The notes: generated by a model from the letters alone, not told the origin. Numbered from the stretch's first letter, positions 8,606-18,137 are shown. The stretch is 64,000 bases of DNA from Bacteroidales bacterium (GCA_020636775.1 JACJXF010000013.1:1-64000); one strand, 5' to 3'. A program made the numbers and translations.

Positions 8606-9676
8606 ATGAAGGATTTGCAATTAATGAAGGGTAATGAGGCCATTGCTGAAGCAGCCATCAGGGCGGGAGCAGATGCTTATTTCGGATATCCCATTACTCC
8701 GCAATCGGAAGTTCTCGAATATCTTATGTCTCAGAATACACCTGAAAGAACCGGCATGATTGTGTTGCAGGCAGAAAGTGAAATTGCTGCCATCAACATG
8801 GTCTATGGTGCAGCTTCAACCGGCAAACGGGTGCTTACTTCTTCTTCGAGTCCGGGTATATCCCTTAAGCAGGAAGGTATATCATACATTGCAGGTGCTG
8901 AATTACCCTGCCTTATTGTAAACGTGGTTCGTGCGGGTCCCGGACTTGGAACGATTCAGCCTGCACAGTCGGATTATTTTCAGTCAACAAAAGGTGGTGG
9001 ACACGGTGATTACCGTCTCCTCGTACTCGCTCCGGCATCAGTTCAGGAAATGTCTGATTTTGTTAAGCTTGGTTTTGAACTGGCTTTCAAGTACCGTACC
9101 CCTGTACTTATTTTAAGTGATGGTGTTATTGGCCAGATGATGGAAAAAGTGGAGCTTTTTCCCCAGCAACCCAGGGTCAATACCTATGATCCTGCCTGGA
9201 CTCTGACTGGTAAACCAGCTGACAGGGAAAGAAATATTGCCACATCCCTTGAACTCGACTCTCACCGTCAGGAAAAGCATAATCTGAAACTACAGGCCAA
9301 GTACAGGATGATGGAGGAGAATGAAGTCAGGTTTGAAGAAATTCAATGTGAAGATGCAGAATACATCATTGTAGCCTACGGATCCAGTGCACGAATCAGT
9401 CAGAAAGCTGTTGATCTGGCCCGTGAAAAAGGTATTAAGGCAGGCCTTCTTCGACCCATAACCCTTTTCCCTTTTCCAACAAAAATTATTCAGGAATATG
9501 CCCCGCGAGTAAAAGGTTTTTTGTCGGTGGAAATGAGCGCCGGACAAATGGTTGAAGATATCCGTCTGGCCGTTAACGGAGTAACCAAAGTTATTCATTA
9601 TGGGCGTTACGGGGGAGTTATTCCCGCACCGGATGAGGTGCTTGAAGCCCTCGAAAATTTAATTAAAGGAAAGTAA
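8606..9676 (+). CDS. vorB: 2-Oxoacid:ferredoxin oxidoreductase alpha subunit (VorB/KorA type)
   Basis: A 356-aa subunit with the pyrimidine-binding domain of a pyruvate/2-oxoacid:ferredoxin oxidoreductase. It starts LMKGNEAIAEAAIRAGA and FGYPITPQSEV, has the TSSSSPGISLKQEGI loop, and ends in the domain II region with YGRYGGVIPAPDE. Together with the beta subunit it oxidatively decarboxylates a 2-oxoacid to acyl-CoA and reduces ferredoxin. Homologues are usually annotated as 3-methyl-2-oxobutanoate dehydrogenase subunit VorB, but VorB and 2-oxoglutarate KorA are not separable by eye. The stop is one base from the beta-subunit ATG, so translation is probably coupled. Confidence 0.88.
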   Translation: MKDLQLMKGNEAIAEAAIRAGADAYFGYPITPQSEVLEYLMSQNTPERTGMIVLQAESEIAAINMVYGAASTGKRVLTSSSSPGISLKQEGISYIAGAELPCLIVNVVRAGPGLGTIQPAQSDYFQSTKGGGHGDYRLLVLAPASVQEMSDFVKLGFELAFKYRTPVLILSDGVIGQMMEKVELFPQQPRVNTYDPAWTLTGKPADRERNIATSLELDSHRQEKHNLKLQAKYRMMEENEVRFEEIQCEDAEYIIVAYGSSARISQKAVDLAREKGIKAGLLRPITLFPFPTKIIQEYAPRVKGFLSVEMSAGQMVEDIRLAVNGVTKVIHYGRYGGVIPAPDEVLEALENLIKGK

Positions 9677-9677
9677 C

Positions 9678-10457
9678 ATGGACCTGAAAGATATCATTAA
9701 ACCGGAAAATCTGGTTTACAGTAAAACTCCCCTGATGACAGACAATGTTTTGTCGTATTGCCCGGGATGCAGTCACGGTACTGCCCACAGGATCATCATG
9801 GAGGTTATTGAAGAAATGGGAATTCAATCGGAGACCATTGGAGTGGCTCCCGTTGGATGTTCTGTGCTTGCTTATGATTTTATGGACATAGATATGGCCC
9901 AGGCAGCTCATGGCAGGGCACCAGCCGTTGCAACGGGTATTAAGCGCTGCTGGCCGGATAAATATGTGTTTACCTATCAGGGCGATGGTGATCTTGCCGC
10001 TATCGGGACAGCAGAGACTATTCACGCCTGCAACCGGGGCGAAAATATCATGATCATTTTTATAAACAATGGTATTTATGGTATGACAGGAGGACAGATG
10101 GCACCTACCACCTTACCCGGCATGAAATCTTCCACCTCACCTTTTGGCAGGGATGTTGCCAGCATGGGAAATCCAATTAAAATGACCGATCTGGTAGCAC
10201 AGCTTCCGGGAACATATTATGTTACCCGTCAGTCGGTTCATAAACCGGTAAACGTGCGGAGAGCTAAAAAAGCAATCCGGATAGCCATGGAAAACCAGAA
10301 GCTCAACAAAGGACTTTCTTTTATTGAAATTGTATCAAGCTGCAACTCAGGATGGAAAATGACCCCTGTGGCCGCCAATACATGGATGGAAGAAAACATG
10401 ATTCCCTATTATCCTCTTGGAGATATTAAAGTTGATGGTCAATTGATTAAAAAATAA
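9678..10457 (+). CDS. 2-Oxoacid:ferredoxin oxidoreductase beta subunit (TPP-binding)
   Basis: A 259-aa thiamine-pyrophosphate-binding subunit. The TPP motif is clear: GDGDLAAIG near residue 100, followed by FINNGIYGMTGGQMAPT with the metal-binding Asn. The N-terminal YCPGCSHG cysteines match the family's iron-sulfur or structural pair. It forms the catalytic heart of the complex with the alpha subunit. It sits third in the operon, one base after alpha and 19 bp before gamma. Substrate preference among branched-chain 2-oxoacids, 2-oxoglutarate and pyruvate is open. The separate subunits and small delta ferredoxin exclude the single-chain pyruvate enzyme. Confidence 0.92.
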   Translation: MDLKDIIKPENLVYSKTPLMTDNVLSYCPGCSHGTAHRIIMEVIEEMGIQSETIGVAPVGCSVLAYDFMDIDMAQAAHGRAPAVATGIKRCWPDKYVFTYQGDGDLAAIGTAETIHACNRGENIMIIFINNGIYGMTGGQMAPTTLPGMKSSTSPFGRDVASMGNPIKMTDLVAQLPGTYYVTRQSVHKPVNVRRAKKAIRIAMENQKLNKGLSFIEIVSSCNSGWKMTPVAANTWMEENMIPYYPLGDIKVDGQLIKK

Positions 10458-10476
10458 TCTGAAAAATCATATTCTG

Positions 10477-11022
10477 ATGAATGAAGAAATTATCATTGCA
10501 GGCTTTGGAGGACAAGGAGTTCTGTCTATGGGTAAAATATTAGCCTACAGCGGAATTATGCAGGATATGGAAGTGAGCTGGATGCCTTCATACGGACCTG
10601 AAATGCGTGGAGGTACCGCTAACGTAACTGTTATAATCAGCGATCAGAGAGTAAGTTCCCCCATACTGGATAAATTCGATACCGCTATTATCCTGAATCA
10701 GCAGTCCATGGATAAGTTTGAACCCAAAGTAAAACCCGGAGGTCTGCTTATTTACGACGGGAATGGAATTACACGCCATCCTGAGAGAAAAGACATAAAG
10801 ATCTTTCGGGTGGACGCAGCCGAAGAGTCGACCCGAATGGCCACTACACGAACATTTAATATGATTGTGCTTGGCGGATTTCTGAAAATCAAACCCGTTG
10901 TGAAAATGGAAAATGTAGTTAAGGGGATTAAAAAATCATTACCGCAACGACACCATCATCTTATAAAGGTAAATGAAGAAGCCATTTTAAGAGGCATGGA
11001 GATTGTTTATGCGGTTAATTAA
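10477..11022 (+). CDS. 2-Oxoacid:ferredoxin oxidoreductase gamma subunit
   Basis: A 181-aa POR/KOR gamma domain. It begins with IIAGFGGQGVLSMGKILAYS, the glycine-rich family signature, and includes MPSYGPEMRGGTANVTV. This subunit completes the alpha-beta-gamma-delta complex and helps bind CoA and hold the complex together. It is the last gene of the operon and ends 13 bp from the convergent beta-mannosidase gene. No terminator hairpin is evident in that gap. Confidence 0.92.
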   Translation: MNEEIIIAGFGGQGVLSMGKILAYSGIMQDMEVSWMPSYGPEMRGGTANVTVIISDQRVSSPILDKFDTAIILNQQSMDKFEPKVKPGGLLIYDGNGITRHPERKDIKIFRVDAAEESTRMATTRTFNMIVLGGFLKIKPVVKMENVVKGIKKSLPQRHHHLIKVNEEAILRGMEIVYAVN

Positions 11023-11035
11023 AGATCTTCTTATT

Positions 11036-13612
11036 TTACTTTAAATATGTGTCATATACTGACATGTAGCTAATTTCACTCTCAGGATTATCGGTATTCC
11101 CGCAAAAAATAATCTTATAAATCTTTCCCGGAATCATATCAAAGTAATTATCCGAAAAGCTTCCGTCAACAGATTTTGTTTCCAGAGCAAGGTTTTTAAC
11201 CAGGTAGGATGAGACCAGCCGAATCTCAAAGGTCGATTTGTCTATTTGTGAAATGGTTTTTTTGATGCCTGTTTTCTGAAGATTTAAATCCTTTACATCT
11301 TTAAAATAAAACAACCTGCCTGCTATCTCTTTTTCACCTTCTGAAAGACTGACGGAAAAAACACAGTTAGCAGGATTACCCCTTATAAGAAGTTCATTTT
11401 CAGGTATATTGAAATAGAGCATGTTTGAATTGGCTTCGGATTTTATGTCAAGTTGTTTTTCCCACAATAGTTTCCCTGTAAAATCGTACAAGTCTGCATG
11501 CAAGCTGAGATTTTTCGACTGAAGAAGGTCATTAACTATGGAAACATTTATTTTACCATTACTTCTGTAAATTAAAGGACTGACTGGTTCAAAAGCTTTT
11601 TTAACCATATAATGCAGGGCCTTCCACCGACCGAAATAATCTACGCTGCTCCACGACATGGTTGGCCAGCAATCATTGATCTGCCAGTAAAGCGATCCCA
11701 TGCACCAGGGTTTATTTCTTCTGTGACTTTCAATAGCATAGCGAATTCCTTCGGCCTGTACAAGCTGGCTCAGGTAAACAAAAGATTCAAAATTCTCAGG
11801 AAGCTTATAGTAACGGCCAATATATTCCTTAATCATTTCATTACCGTTGAAACCCGGAGATATCCAGGGCATGTTGCTTCTCTGGCGATGCTCCATTACC
11901 GGAGACCTGTAATACAGGTCACTATCGTCTGCAAAAGCCTTTATGGTCTTCATATCAGGGAAGGACTGCAGTCCATATTCACTCACAAACCTGGGTACTT
12001 TTTCAGAATAACTGGAAAAGGGTTTTTGGGCAAACCATACAAGCCAGTCGTGTTCATCACCAGAGAGTCTGTCGGCGATCTTATTCCCTGCCGACTGGGG
12101 AGAGGAGGGCCAGTAGGATATCCCGGGATGATATTTTTTAACAGCATCCGGAAGTATCTGATAAAAAATCTTTTCATATACCTTCCAGAGTTTATCGGAA
12201 ATCTCAGGGCTGTACTTATCCTTCCATCCCCAGGTGTACCATGCTGTGAGGTTTTCATTGTTACCGCACCAGAGAGCTATTGAAGGGTGGTTTCTCAATC
12301 GCTTAACATTGTATTCAGCCTCCTTTTTAATATTTTCAAGATGCAGGGAGTCATCCGGCTGAAGGTTACAGGCAAACATAAAGTCGTTCCACGCCAGGAT
12401 TCCATTTTCATCCAGAAGATCATAAAATTCATCGCTTTCGTAGATTCCCCCTCCCCAAACCCTTAGCATATTCATATTGGCATCAACTGCATCTTTTATA
12501 ACTCTCTTATAATTAGCAGAACTGTTTCGTGTCAGGAAAATATCGGAGGGAATGTAATTTGCACCTTTCATGAAAACAGGCACTCCATTAAGTTTGAACA
12601 TAAAGCCTGAGCCAAGCGAATCTTTTTCCTGCACCAGCTCAAGAGTCCTTACTCCAAGTCGGGTTTGCATCGTCTCAGTTATTCTTGATCCCTCTTTCAT
12701 ATGGATTTCAATCCTGTATAATTTATGTCCTCCAAGTCCATTTGTCCACCAGTATTCCGGCTTAGAAATGGAAAAACTGACAGGAATATCTGTAATACCC
12801 GGGTTAACAGTGACCTCGGAAAGGCTTGAAATGATTTCTCCGTCCAGCAGTAAATCAAAATTGATTTTGCCTGAAACAGATGCATTCACTTCTACCACGG
12901 CATCATAAGTGGCCAGTTCCTTTGCAATGGAGACAGGCTTAATATAAATTGAGTTTATTTTAAAATTATCCCAGGCTTCAATTTTAACCGGCTTCCAGAT
13001 GCCGCAGGTAACAAGTCTTGGGCCCCAGTCCCAGCCATAATGAAAAGGCGCTTTCCTGGTGAAAACATTGGATCTTTCATTCTCGGGTGCAATTTCATTG
13101 GTGGCCATAAGGGTATATGGAACCTTTCTTAATTTCTCCATCCCTGTATTCACAGCCGAATGAAAATATACCCGTAATTTATTTTCGCCTTTATGAAGGA
13201 AGTTTTTAGCCGGGATATTCCAGTCAATAAACATATTATCAGCTTTCAGCACCAGACTGTCATTCAGATATACATCTGCATAGGTATCAAGTCCGGAAAA
13301 ATGCAGGTTTATATGAGTAAAGGACACTATGTCACTAGCTAAGTGGAATTTGGTTTCATATTCCCAGTCTTTTTCTTCCACCCATTTTACCTCAAGCTCA
13401 TTCTTCCGATAAAAAGGGTCCGGAATCAGCTTGTTTTCCAGTAAGTCGGTATGGACGCAGCCGGGAACACTGGCCTTATGCCATACTGAATCACCAGCCT
13501 GACGGAATCTCCAGTTTGATGTAAGTTCGATTTCTTTCAATTCTTTATCAGTATTGCATGCCTGGCATGCGAAAATTGCTATTATGCTAAGAAAATATAT
13601 GAGCTTCAACAT
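11036..13612 (-). CDS. Beta-mannosidase, GH2, lipoprotein
   Basis: An 858-aa exo-acting glycosidase releasing beta-mannose from mannan or mannan-derived oligosaccharides. The N-terminus carries a lipobox (FACQAC, Cys at about 19), so it is probably anchored in the outer or inner membrane facing the periplasm. GH2 domains follow in order: sugar-binding jelly roll (FHYGWDWGPRL at about 196), immunoglobulin-like domain, TIM barrel and C-terminal beta domains. The acid/base Glu453 lies in WCGNNEN and the nucleophile Glu545 in FVSEYGLQS, spaced as in the Bacteroides enzyme. MGSLYWQINDCWP is the barrel-end signature. No SusC/SusD pair or GH26/GH130 is nearby, so it is not in a classical mannan locus. 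A hexamer repeat lies upstream. Confidence 0.93.
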   Translation of the reverse strand: MLKLIYFLSIIAIFACQACNTDKELKEIELTSNWRFRQAGDSVWHKASVPGCVHTDLLENKLIPDPFYRKNELEVKWVEEKDWEYETKFHLASDIVSFTHINLHFSGLDTYADVYLNDSLVLKADNMFIDWNIPAKNFLHKGENKLRVYFHSAVNTGMEKLRKVPYTLMATNEIAPENERSNVFTRKAPFHYGWDWGPRLVTCGIWKPVKIEAWDNFKINSIYIKPVSIAKELATYDAVVEVNASVSGKINFDLLLDGEIISSLSEVTVNPGITDIPVSFSISKPEYWWTNGLGGHKLYRIEIHMKEGSRITETMQTRLGVRTLELVQEKDSLGSGFMFKLNGVPVFMKGANYIPSDIFLTRNSSANYKRVIKDAVDANMNMLRVWGGGIYESDEFYDLLDENGILAWNDFMFACNLQPDDSLHLENIKKEAEYNVKRLRNHPSIALWCGNNENLTAWYTWGWKDKYSPEISDKLWKVYEKIFYQILPDAVKKYHPGISYWPSSPQSAGNKIADRLSGDEHDWLVWFAQKPFSSYSEKVPRFVSEYGLQSFPDMKTIKAFADDSDLYYRSPVMEHRQRSNMPWISPGFNGNEMIKEYIGRYYKLPENFESFVYLSQLVQAEGIRYAIESHRRNKPWCMGSLYWQINDCWPTMSWSSVDYFGRWKALHYMVKKAFEPVSPLIYRSNGKINVSIVNDLLQSKNLSLHADLYDFTGKLLWEKQLDIKSEANSNMLYFNIPENELLIRGNPANCVFSVSLSEGEKEIAGRLFYFKDVKDLNLQKTGIKKTISQIDKSTFEIRLVSSYLVKNLALETKSVDGSFSDNYFDMIPGKIYKIIFCGNTDNPESEISYMSVYDTYLK

Positions 13613-13722
13613 TACAAAAAAGGTGAAATATGACGTAGGTATACCTGTTTAATTTACAAGTTATTTTTTTCGGACTTCATTTACAAGTTCAGTTATTAAC
13701 AGTTTGGAGCAAGAACAGCTGG

Positions 13723-13776
13723 GAGAGTGAGAGTGAGTATGAGAGTGAGAGTGAGAGGGAAGGTTGGAGAGGGAGT
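13723..13776. repeat. Decayed 6-bp tandem repeat (GAGAGT-like)
   Basis: Nine hexamers in register. GAGAGT units start at 13723, 13729, 13741 and 13747, with variants GAGTAT, GAGAGG, GAAGGT, TGGAGA and GGGAGT. It lies between the 3' end of the ABC exporter gene and the 5' side of the beta-mannosidase gene. Near it, ATTTACAAGTT occurs twice (about 13651 and 13679). Open frames read through it give only Ser/His repeats and are not genes. Confidence 0.7.
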
Positions 13777-13814
13777 TGAGGCGGAAAAAAAAGAGAAAAG
13801 ATTGAAAAGGCTTT

Positions 13815-15578
13815 TCAGCTGTTGTTTTTCTCACCCAGCAGTAAATCCATAGCATCCTTAAGTGATCCGGCGCGTTGAACCTTACCTGTATTCACAAAGT
13901 ATATTTCATCGGCATTTTCAATGGTATTTAGCCTGTGAGCTATTATTACAAGTGTGGTTGAGGAAGGAAGTTTTTTAAGAATATGATCCAGTTGCTTTTC
14001 TGTTACTGTATCGATGTTAGCTGTTGCTTCATCAAGTATCAGAATATCAGGGTTGCGGAGAACGGCACGCATGAACGCCAGTAACTGTTTTTGACCCAGG
14101 CTGATTCCATCTCCGTTTAGCTGAACCGGAGTTTCCAATCCCTTATCAAAGCGCTTAATCAGGGAATTTAATCCTGATTTATTTAATACCTTTTCGAGCT
14201 CCTCATTGCTGATATCTTTATATTCCTCATTCCCATACAGGATATTCTCCTTTACGCTTCCGGTAAAGAGAAACGGATCCTGTAAAATGAATCCAATGCC
14301 TTTGGTTCTTACTCTGTCGTCAAAGCTTCTAATATCGAATCCTTTATATAATACTGTCCCTTTTGTCGGATCATAAAGCCGGGCAATGAGGTTTGCAGTA
14401 GTGGTTTTCCCGCCTCCGGTGGGACCGACGAATGCATAAGTTTTTCCGGCTTCCAGCCTGAAACTTATATTATGCAGGACCTCTTTTCCATTTGGATAGG
14501 AGAAAGATACTTTTTTAAATTCGAGCAGGGCATCACCTTCAGCAGGCGTCTTTTCAACGGCAATCTTCATATTATTTTCCATATTCAGAATAACCAATAT
14601 TCTGTCCCAGGCAGCAAGTGCCGTCTGGAAACTTGACCAGAGCGAGGCCAGTTGTCGCAAAGGATTGTAAAAACTGCTGATATAAGCGAGAAAACTTATT
14701 AACAGTCCGATGCTGAATTGTCCTTTTGAAATCAGGTAGATACCGAAAAACAGCACAATCATCTGACCAATATTGGACAGAAATGTATAAACCGGCATAA
14801 AAACGTTATTGGCTACCCCGGCCAGGATTGAGGTTCTGTAATTTTCCTGGTTTACCGTTTCGAATCGTTTCCTGAAATAATCACGGCGGTTGAAGGCTAC
14901 TATCACGTTAAAATTATTCAGGCTTTCCTGCACTTCTGAGCTCAGACTGCCTGTGCTTTTCATATTGATGGAGTTCTTCGATTTTACCCAGGGTGATACG
15001 AAGCGGGTAAAAAGAAAAATAAAAATAGCGGGGGAGAGGGCAGCGAGTCCCAGCCAGAAATTTATGGATAGCAGGAAAATTCCTGATCCGATCATAATAA
15101 GTATAAAGCGGATAAACTGCATCAGAGACTGTGAGAAGAACTGATTAATTTTTTCAGTATCGTTGTTAATGCGGGAAATCAAATCTCCTGCCTTGTTCTG
15201 ATTAAAGAAATCAACCGGCAGCTCCTGGAGTTTATCAAAAACTGAATTCCTCAGGGTGAACAGCATTCTCTGTCCAACGCTGCCCATCAGCTTGGTTTGA
15301 ATATATCCGGCAAACATGGCAATAAGGTACATGGAAAAAAGGATCGCGGAATTTACAAGCAGTCCATGATAATCCCCTTTCTGAACATCAATATCGACGG
15401 TACGGCCAATTATTATCGGACCCAGCAGGTTTAATACCGCCGTGATAATCATGGCAATAAACGCGATGATAAGTATTCTTTTTTCTTCAACCATATTCCC
15501 GACGAGGGTTTTAACGGCTGACCAGCTGGATTTTTTCTCCTGCTTCTTTTCGGCGGGTATATTCAGGTTATAATTCAT
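13815..15578 (-). CDS. ABC exporter half-transporter, catalytic partner of a heterodimer
   Basis: A 587-aa type IV ABC exporter: six membrane helices (about residues 30-310), then a nucleotide-binding domain. Walker A is GPTGGGKTT. Walker B has an intact catalytic Glu517 (ILDEATANID) and the switch His548 (IIAHRLNT). The signature motif is abnormal: SLGQ at 493-496 instead of SGGQ. This is the mirror image of its partner's defects. The frame extends upstream to 15671, but the ATG at 15578 overlaps the partner's stop by 11 bp and starts MNYNLNIPAEKK, the likelier start. Role: drug, lipid or peptide export. Substrate is unknown. Confidence 0.92.
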   Translation of the reverse strand: MNYNLNIPAEKKQEKKSSWSAVKTLVGNMVEEKRILIIAFIAMIITAVLNLLGPIIIGRTVDIDVQKGDYHGLLVNSAILFSMYLIAMFAGYIQTKLMGSVGQRMLFTLRNSVFDKLQELPVDFFNQNKAGDLISRINNDTEKINQFFSQSLMQFIRFILIMIGSGIFLLSINFWLGLAALSPAIFIFLFTRFVSPWVKSKNSINMKSTGSLSSEVQESLNNFNVIVAFNRRDYFRKRFETVNQENYRTSILAGVANNVFMPVYTFLSNIGQMIVLFFGIYLISKGQFSIGLLISFLAYISSFYNPLRQLASLWSSFQTALAAWDRILVILNMENNMKIAVEKTPAEGDALLEFKKVSFSYPNGKEVLHNISFRLEAGKTYAFVGPTGGGKTTTANLIARLYDPTKGTVLYKGFDIRSFDDRVRTKGIGFILQDPFLFTGSVKENILYGNEEYKDISNEELEKVLNKSGLNSLIKRFDKGLETPVQLNGDGISLGQKQLLAFMRAVLRNPDILILDEATANIDTVTEKQLDHILKKLPSSTTLVIIAHRLNTIENADEIYFVNTGKVQRAGSLKDAMDLLLGEKNNS

Positions 15579-17307
15579 AATGGCTGGTGCTTTTTTGTGA
15601 ATTATAAATCTGTATATATTCCGGGGAGCTTTCGAGAAGATCTTTGTGTTTTCCCCGGGCAACCAGCTCACCTTCCATAAGAAGGATTATCTGGTCATAG
15701 TTTTTAACAGGGGCAATTTTTTGGGTTACGGAAATCAGGGTGAGATCCGGATAATTGTTCATCAGGTTACAGACAATTTTCTTTTCCGTTTTCCTGTCGA
15801 CCCGTGCCGTGAAATCGTCAAGCAGCAATATCCTGGGGTCCAGCGCCAGTGCCCGTGCAAGCATAATTCTTTGTTTCTGGCCTCCCGAAAGACTGGTTCC
15901 TCTTTCCGATACAATGGTGTCAAGTTTATCCGGTAAGGTATCGATGAAATCTGCCAGCTCTGCCGTCTCAATAGCTTTTTCAAGGGCTTCCTTACTTACA
16001 TTTTCACTGAAATTAATATTCTCTCTAAGACTCATGTTAAACATGATACTATCCTGAAAGACAAATCCTATTCGTGAATGAAAGTAACTTTTATCAAACT
16101 GCGAAATATCCTGTCCGTCGAATTCAATACTTCCTGAGGTTGGTTTTATTAATCCCGTTAAAAGATAGAGTAATTGTGTTTTGCCGGCGGCGGTGGGACC
16201 AATAATGGCTACCTGGCTACCCGCCTTAATGGATAATGTGACATTCTTAAGCGCGGGTTTGTCATTATAAATTACAGAAACTCCTTTAACATCAACATTT
16301 CCGGAAATTTCATTTGTGACCTTTCCTTTATCAGATGTATCCTCAGCCGTCAGAACATTATTTACCCTTTCGTAGGACGCGGTAGCCTGAGCGATCAGGT
16401 TGCTCATAAAACCAATCATCAGAATTGGAAATATAAGCATAGTAATATAGGAGTTGAATGCGGCAAAATCTCCCAACGACATATTTCCTTGTATTACGAA
16501 ATGCCCGCCCATTGCAAGAACCGCAAGGGTTGCCATATTGGATACAAAAGTGATGAGAGGGATCAGGGTTGCGAATAGTGTGAGTATGCTGATTCCAAGA
16601 TCCTTTGCCTGGGTGCTCGCCTGAATGAATTTCTGATATTCCTGCTGCTGTGAGTTGATAACCCTGATAATGGCAGAACCTAGTATACTTTCATTAATAA
16701 CCTTATTCAGCCAGTCGATTACCTCCCGTGACATTTTGAATAGGGTTCTGACTTTCCTGAGAATTATGAAAAAAGTAAATCCAATAATTGGAATGATGGA
16801 TACCACCCAGATTGCCAGTTTCCAGTTTATGGAGAAAAGAAAAACACTTACCCCTACAATTATGAAAAGTGAGGATACAATGGTCGCAACCGCCTGTGAA
16901 ACAAACTGCTTGACAGAGTCCATATCAGAAGTAAGGTTGGTAAGCAAAACCGACGGACCTGCCTTTTGGATAAATGCATAAGACTGCCTGGATATTTTAT
17001 CGGATAATTTTGAACGCAGGTCTCTGGCAACTTTTTCTGATGTATATACCTGCAGAACGCTTTGCAGAAATGAAAACAGAAAGATAAGCAAAGCAGCTCC
17101 TGCAAATTGAAACAGGGCTGTTTTCAATACATAATTACCAGAAGTAAAGGAATCGATACCATGACCAATAATCCTTGGAATAAACAGGTTTGCAGCATTA
17201 CCGATGATGGTAAATATGATCAGTATTGTTACAAATAAGCTATAAGGCTTAAGAAGGCTGAAAATATTTGGCTTCGATGAATCTTTGTTTGCAGGTCTTC
17301 CCGGCAT
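15568..17307 (-). CDS. ABC exporter half-transporter with degenerate ATP site
   Basis: A 579-aa ABC exporter with six membrane helices then a nucleotide-binding domain. Walker A is GPTAAGKTQ and the signature LSGGQKQR is canonical. The catalytic Glu after Walker B is Asp498 (LLLDDFTARVD) and the switch His is Gln529 (SVTQK), so its own ATP site should be weak or inactive. That pattern is typical of asymmetric heterodimers such as TmrAB or BmrCD, and the downstream gene supplies the complementary half. The two genes overlap by 11 bp and are surely co-transcribed. Upstream lies a 250-bp gap with no recognisable regulator. Confidence 0.93.
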   Translation of the reverse strand: MPGRPANKDSSKPNIFSLLKPYSLFVTILIIFTIIGNAANLFIPRIIGHGIDSFTSGNYVLKTALFQFAGAALLIFLFSFLQSVLQVYTSEKVARDLRSKLSDKISRQSYAFIQKAGPSVLLTNLTSDMDSVKQFVSQAVATIVSSLFIIVGVSVFLFSINWKLAIWVVSIIPIIGFTFFIILRKVRTLFKMSREVIDWLNKVINESILGSAIIRVINSQQQEYQKFIQASTQAKDLGISILTLFATLIPLITFVSNMATLAVLAMGGHFVIQGNMSLGDFAAFNSYITMLIFPILMIGFMSNLIAQATASYERVNNVLTAEDTSDKGKVTNEISGNVDVKGVSVIYNDKPALKNVTLSIKAGSQVAIIGPTAAGKTQLLYLLTGLIKPTSGSIEFDGQDISQFDKSYFHSRIGFVFQDSIMFNMSLRENINFSENVSKEALEKAIETAELADFIDTLPDKLDTIVSERGTSLSGGQKQRIMLARALALDPRILLLDDFTARVDRKTEKKIVCNLMNNYPDLTLISVTQKIAPVKNYDQIILLMEGELVARGKHKDLLESSPEYIQIYNSQKSTSHYEL

Positions 17308-17557
17308 TTTAATTATTATTTTTACAATAAAGCATAAACATTTTAAATGGCATTTTGATCACCGGTATTCGTGAAAATTTTACATTATCCGGAAATATCC
17401 TGATTTTTTTTAGCTCTATACTAAACCAGACCTGAAAATCAGATATACCGTAAATTTTTATAAATCAATATTTTGTGATTGTATTCGAATAACTGAAGAC
17501 CTTTAATTTCCTGATAAAATTGTAGTATTACAGGAATAGGGCATTTGCGGCAACAGC

Positions 17558-18133
17558 TTACTTTTTATAAAAATTCATTTCATCCACATACTTGAATACT
17601 TTTTCAGGCAGAAAATACCGAATGCTTTTTCCCTCCTTAATTGCCTGCCTGATAAAACTTGAAGAAATTTCAATTCTGGGTGCATTTACAAGACTCAGGT
17701 TTTCGGTCAGTGATGGGATCTCATCCGATTCTGAATGACGAGGGTAAACAAAACGATGATATTTCTCAATAATTTTACTTGCGTTTTTCCATTTGTGGAA
17801 TGTTTCCAGATTATCGGAACCGATAATAAGTGAAAATTTCCTGTCAGGATATTTCTCTTCAAGATAAGTTAAGGTGTCGATAGTATAACTGGGCTGAGGC
17901 ATACGAAACTCAATATCCGAAACGCGGAAGCGTGGGTCATGATCCACGGCCAGGTGAACCATTTCCAGCCTGTGGTGATCGGCCAGAAGGCTTTCTTTTT
18001 TCTTGAGGGGATTATGAGGACTCACAACAAACCAAATCTGTTCAATTGGAGTAAACCCCAGCATGTATTCTGCAAGGGCCATGTGGCCTATGTGAATCGG
18101 GTTAAAGGATCCAAAAAACAAACCTGTTAGCAT
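17558..18133 (-). CDS. nadD: Nicotinate-nucleotide adenylyltransferase NadD
   Basis: A 191-aa enzyme adding AMP to nicotinate mononucleotide in NAD synthesis. The nucleotidyltransferase signature GSFNPIHIGH is near residue 8, the substrate loop IGSDNLETFHKW is in the middle, and the ISSSFIRQAIKEGKSIRYFLP motif is near the end. Length is normal. It is the last gene of the yicC-gmk-nadD operon, with a 4-bp gap to gmk, an arrangement common in Bacteroidota. Confidence 0.96.
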   Translation of the reverse strand: MLTGLFFGSFNPIHIGHMALAEYMLGFTPIEQIWFVVSPHNPLKKKESLLADHHRLEMVHLAVDHDPRFRVSDIEFRMPQPSYTIDTLTYLEEKYPDRKFSLIIGSDNLETFHKWKNASKIIEKYHRFVYPRHSESDEIPSLTENLSLVNAPRIEISSSFIRQAIKEGKSIRYFLPEKVFKYVDEMNFYKK

Positions 18134-18137
18134 ACCC

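Noticed and set aside
11612..12283. 223-codon plus-strand frame within the beta-mannosidase gene
   Set aside because: Antisense to an enzyme with intact catalytic motifs; no start context or family. It is a by-product of codon bias.
13661..13855. Open frame giving Ser-His repeats on the minus strand
   Set aside because: It is simply the hexamer tandem repeat read in frame and overlaps the real ABC transporter stop.
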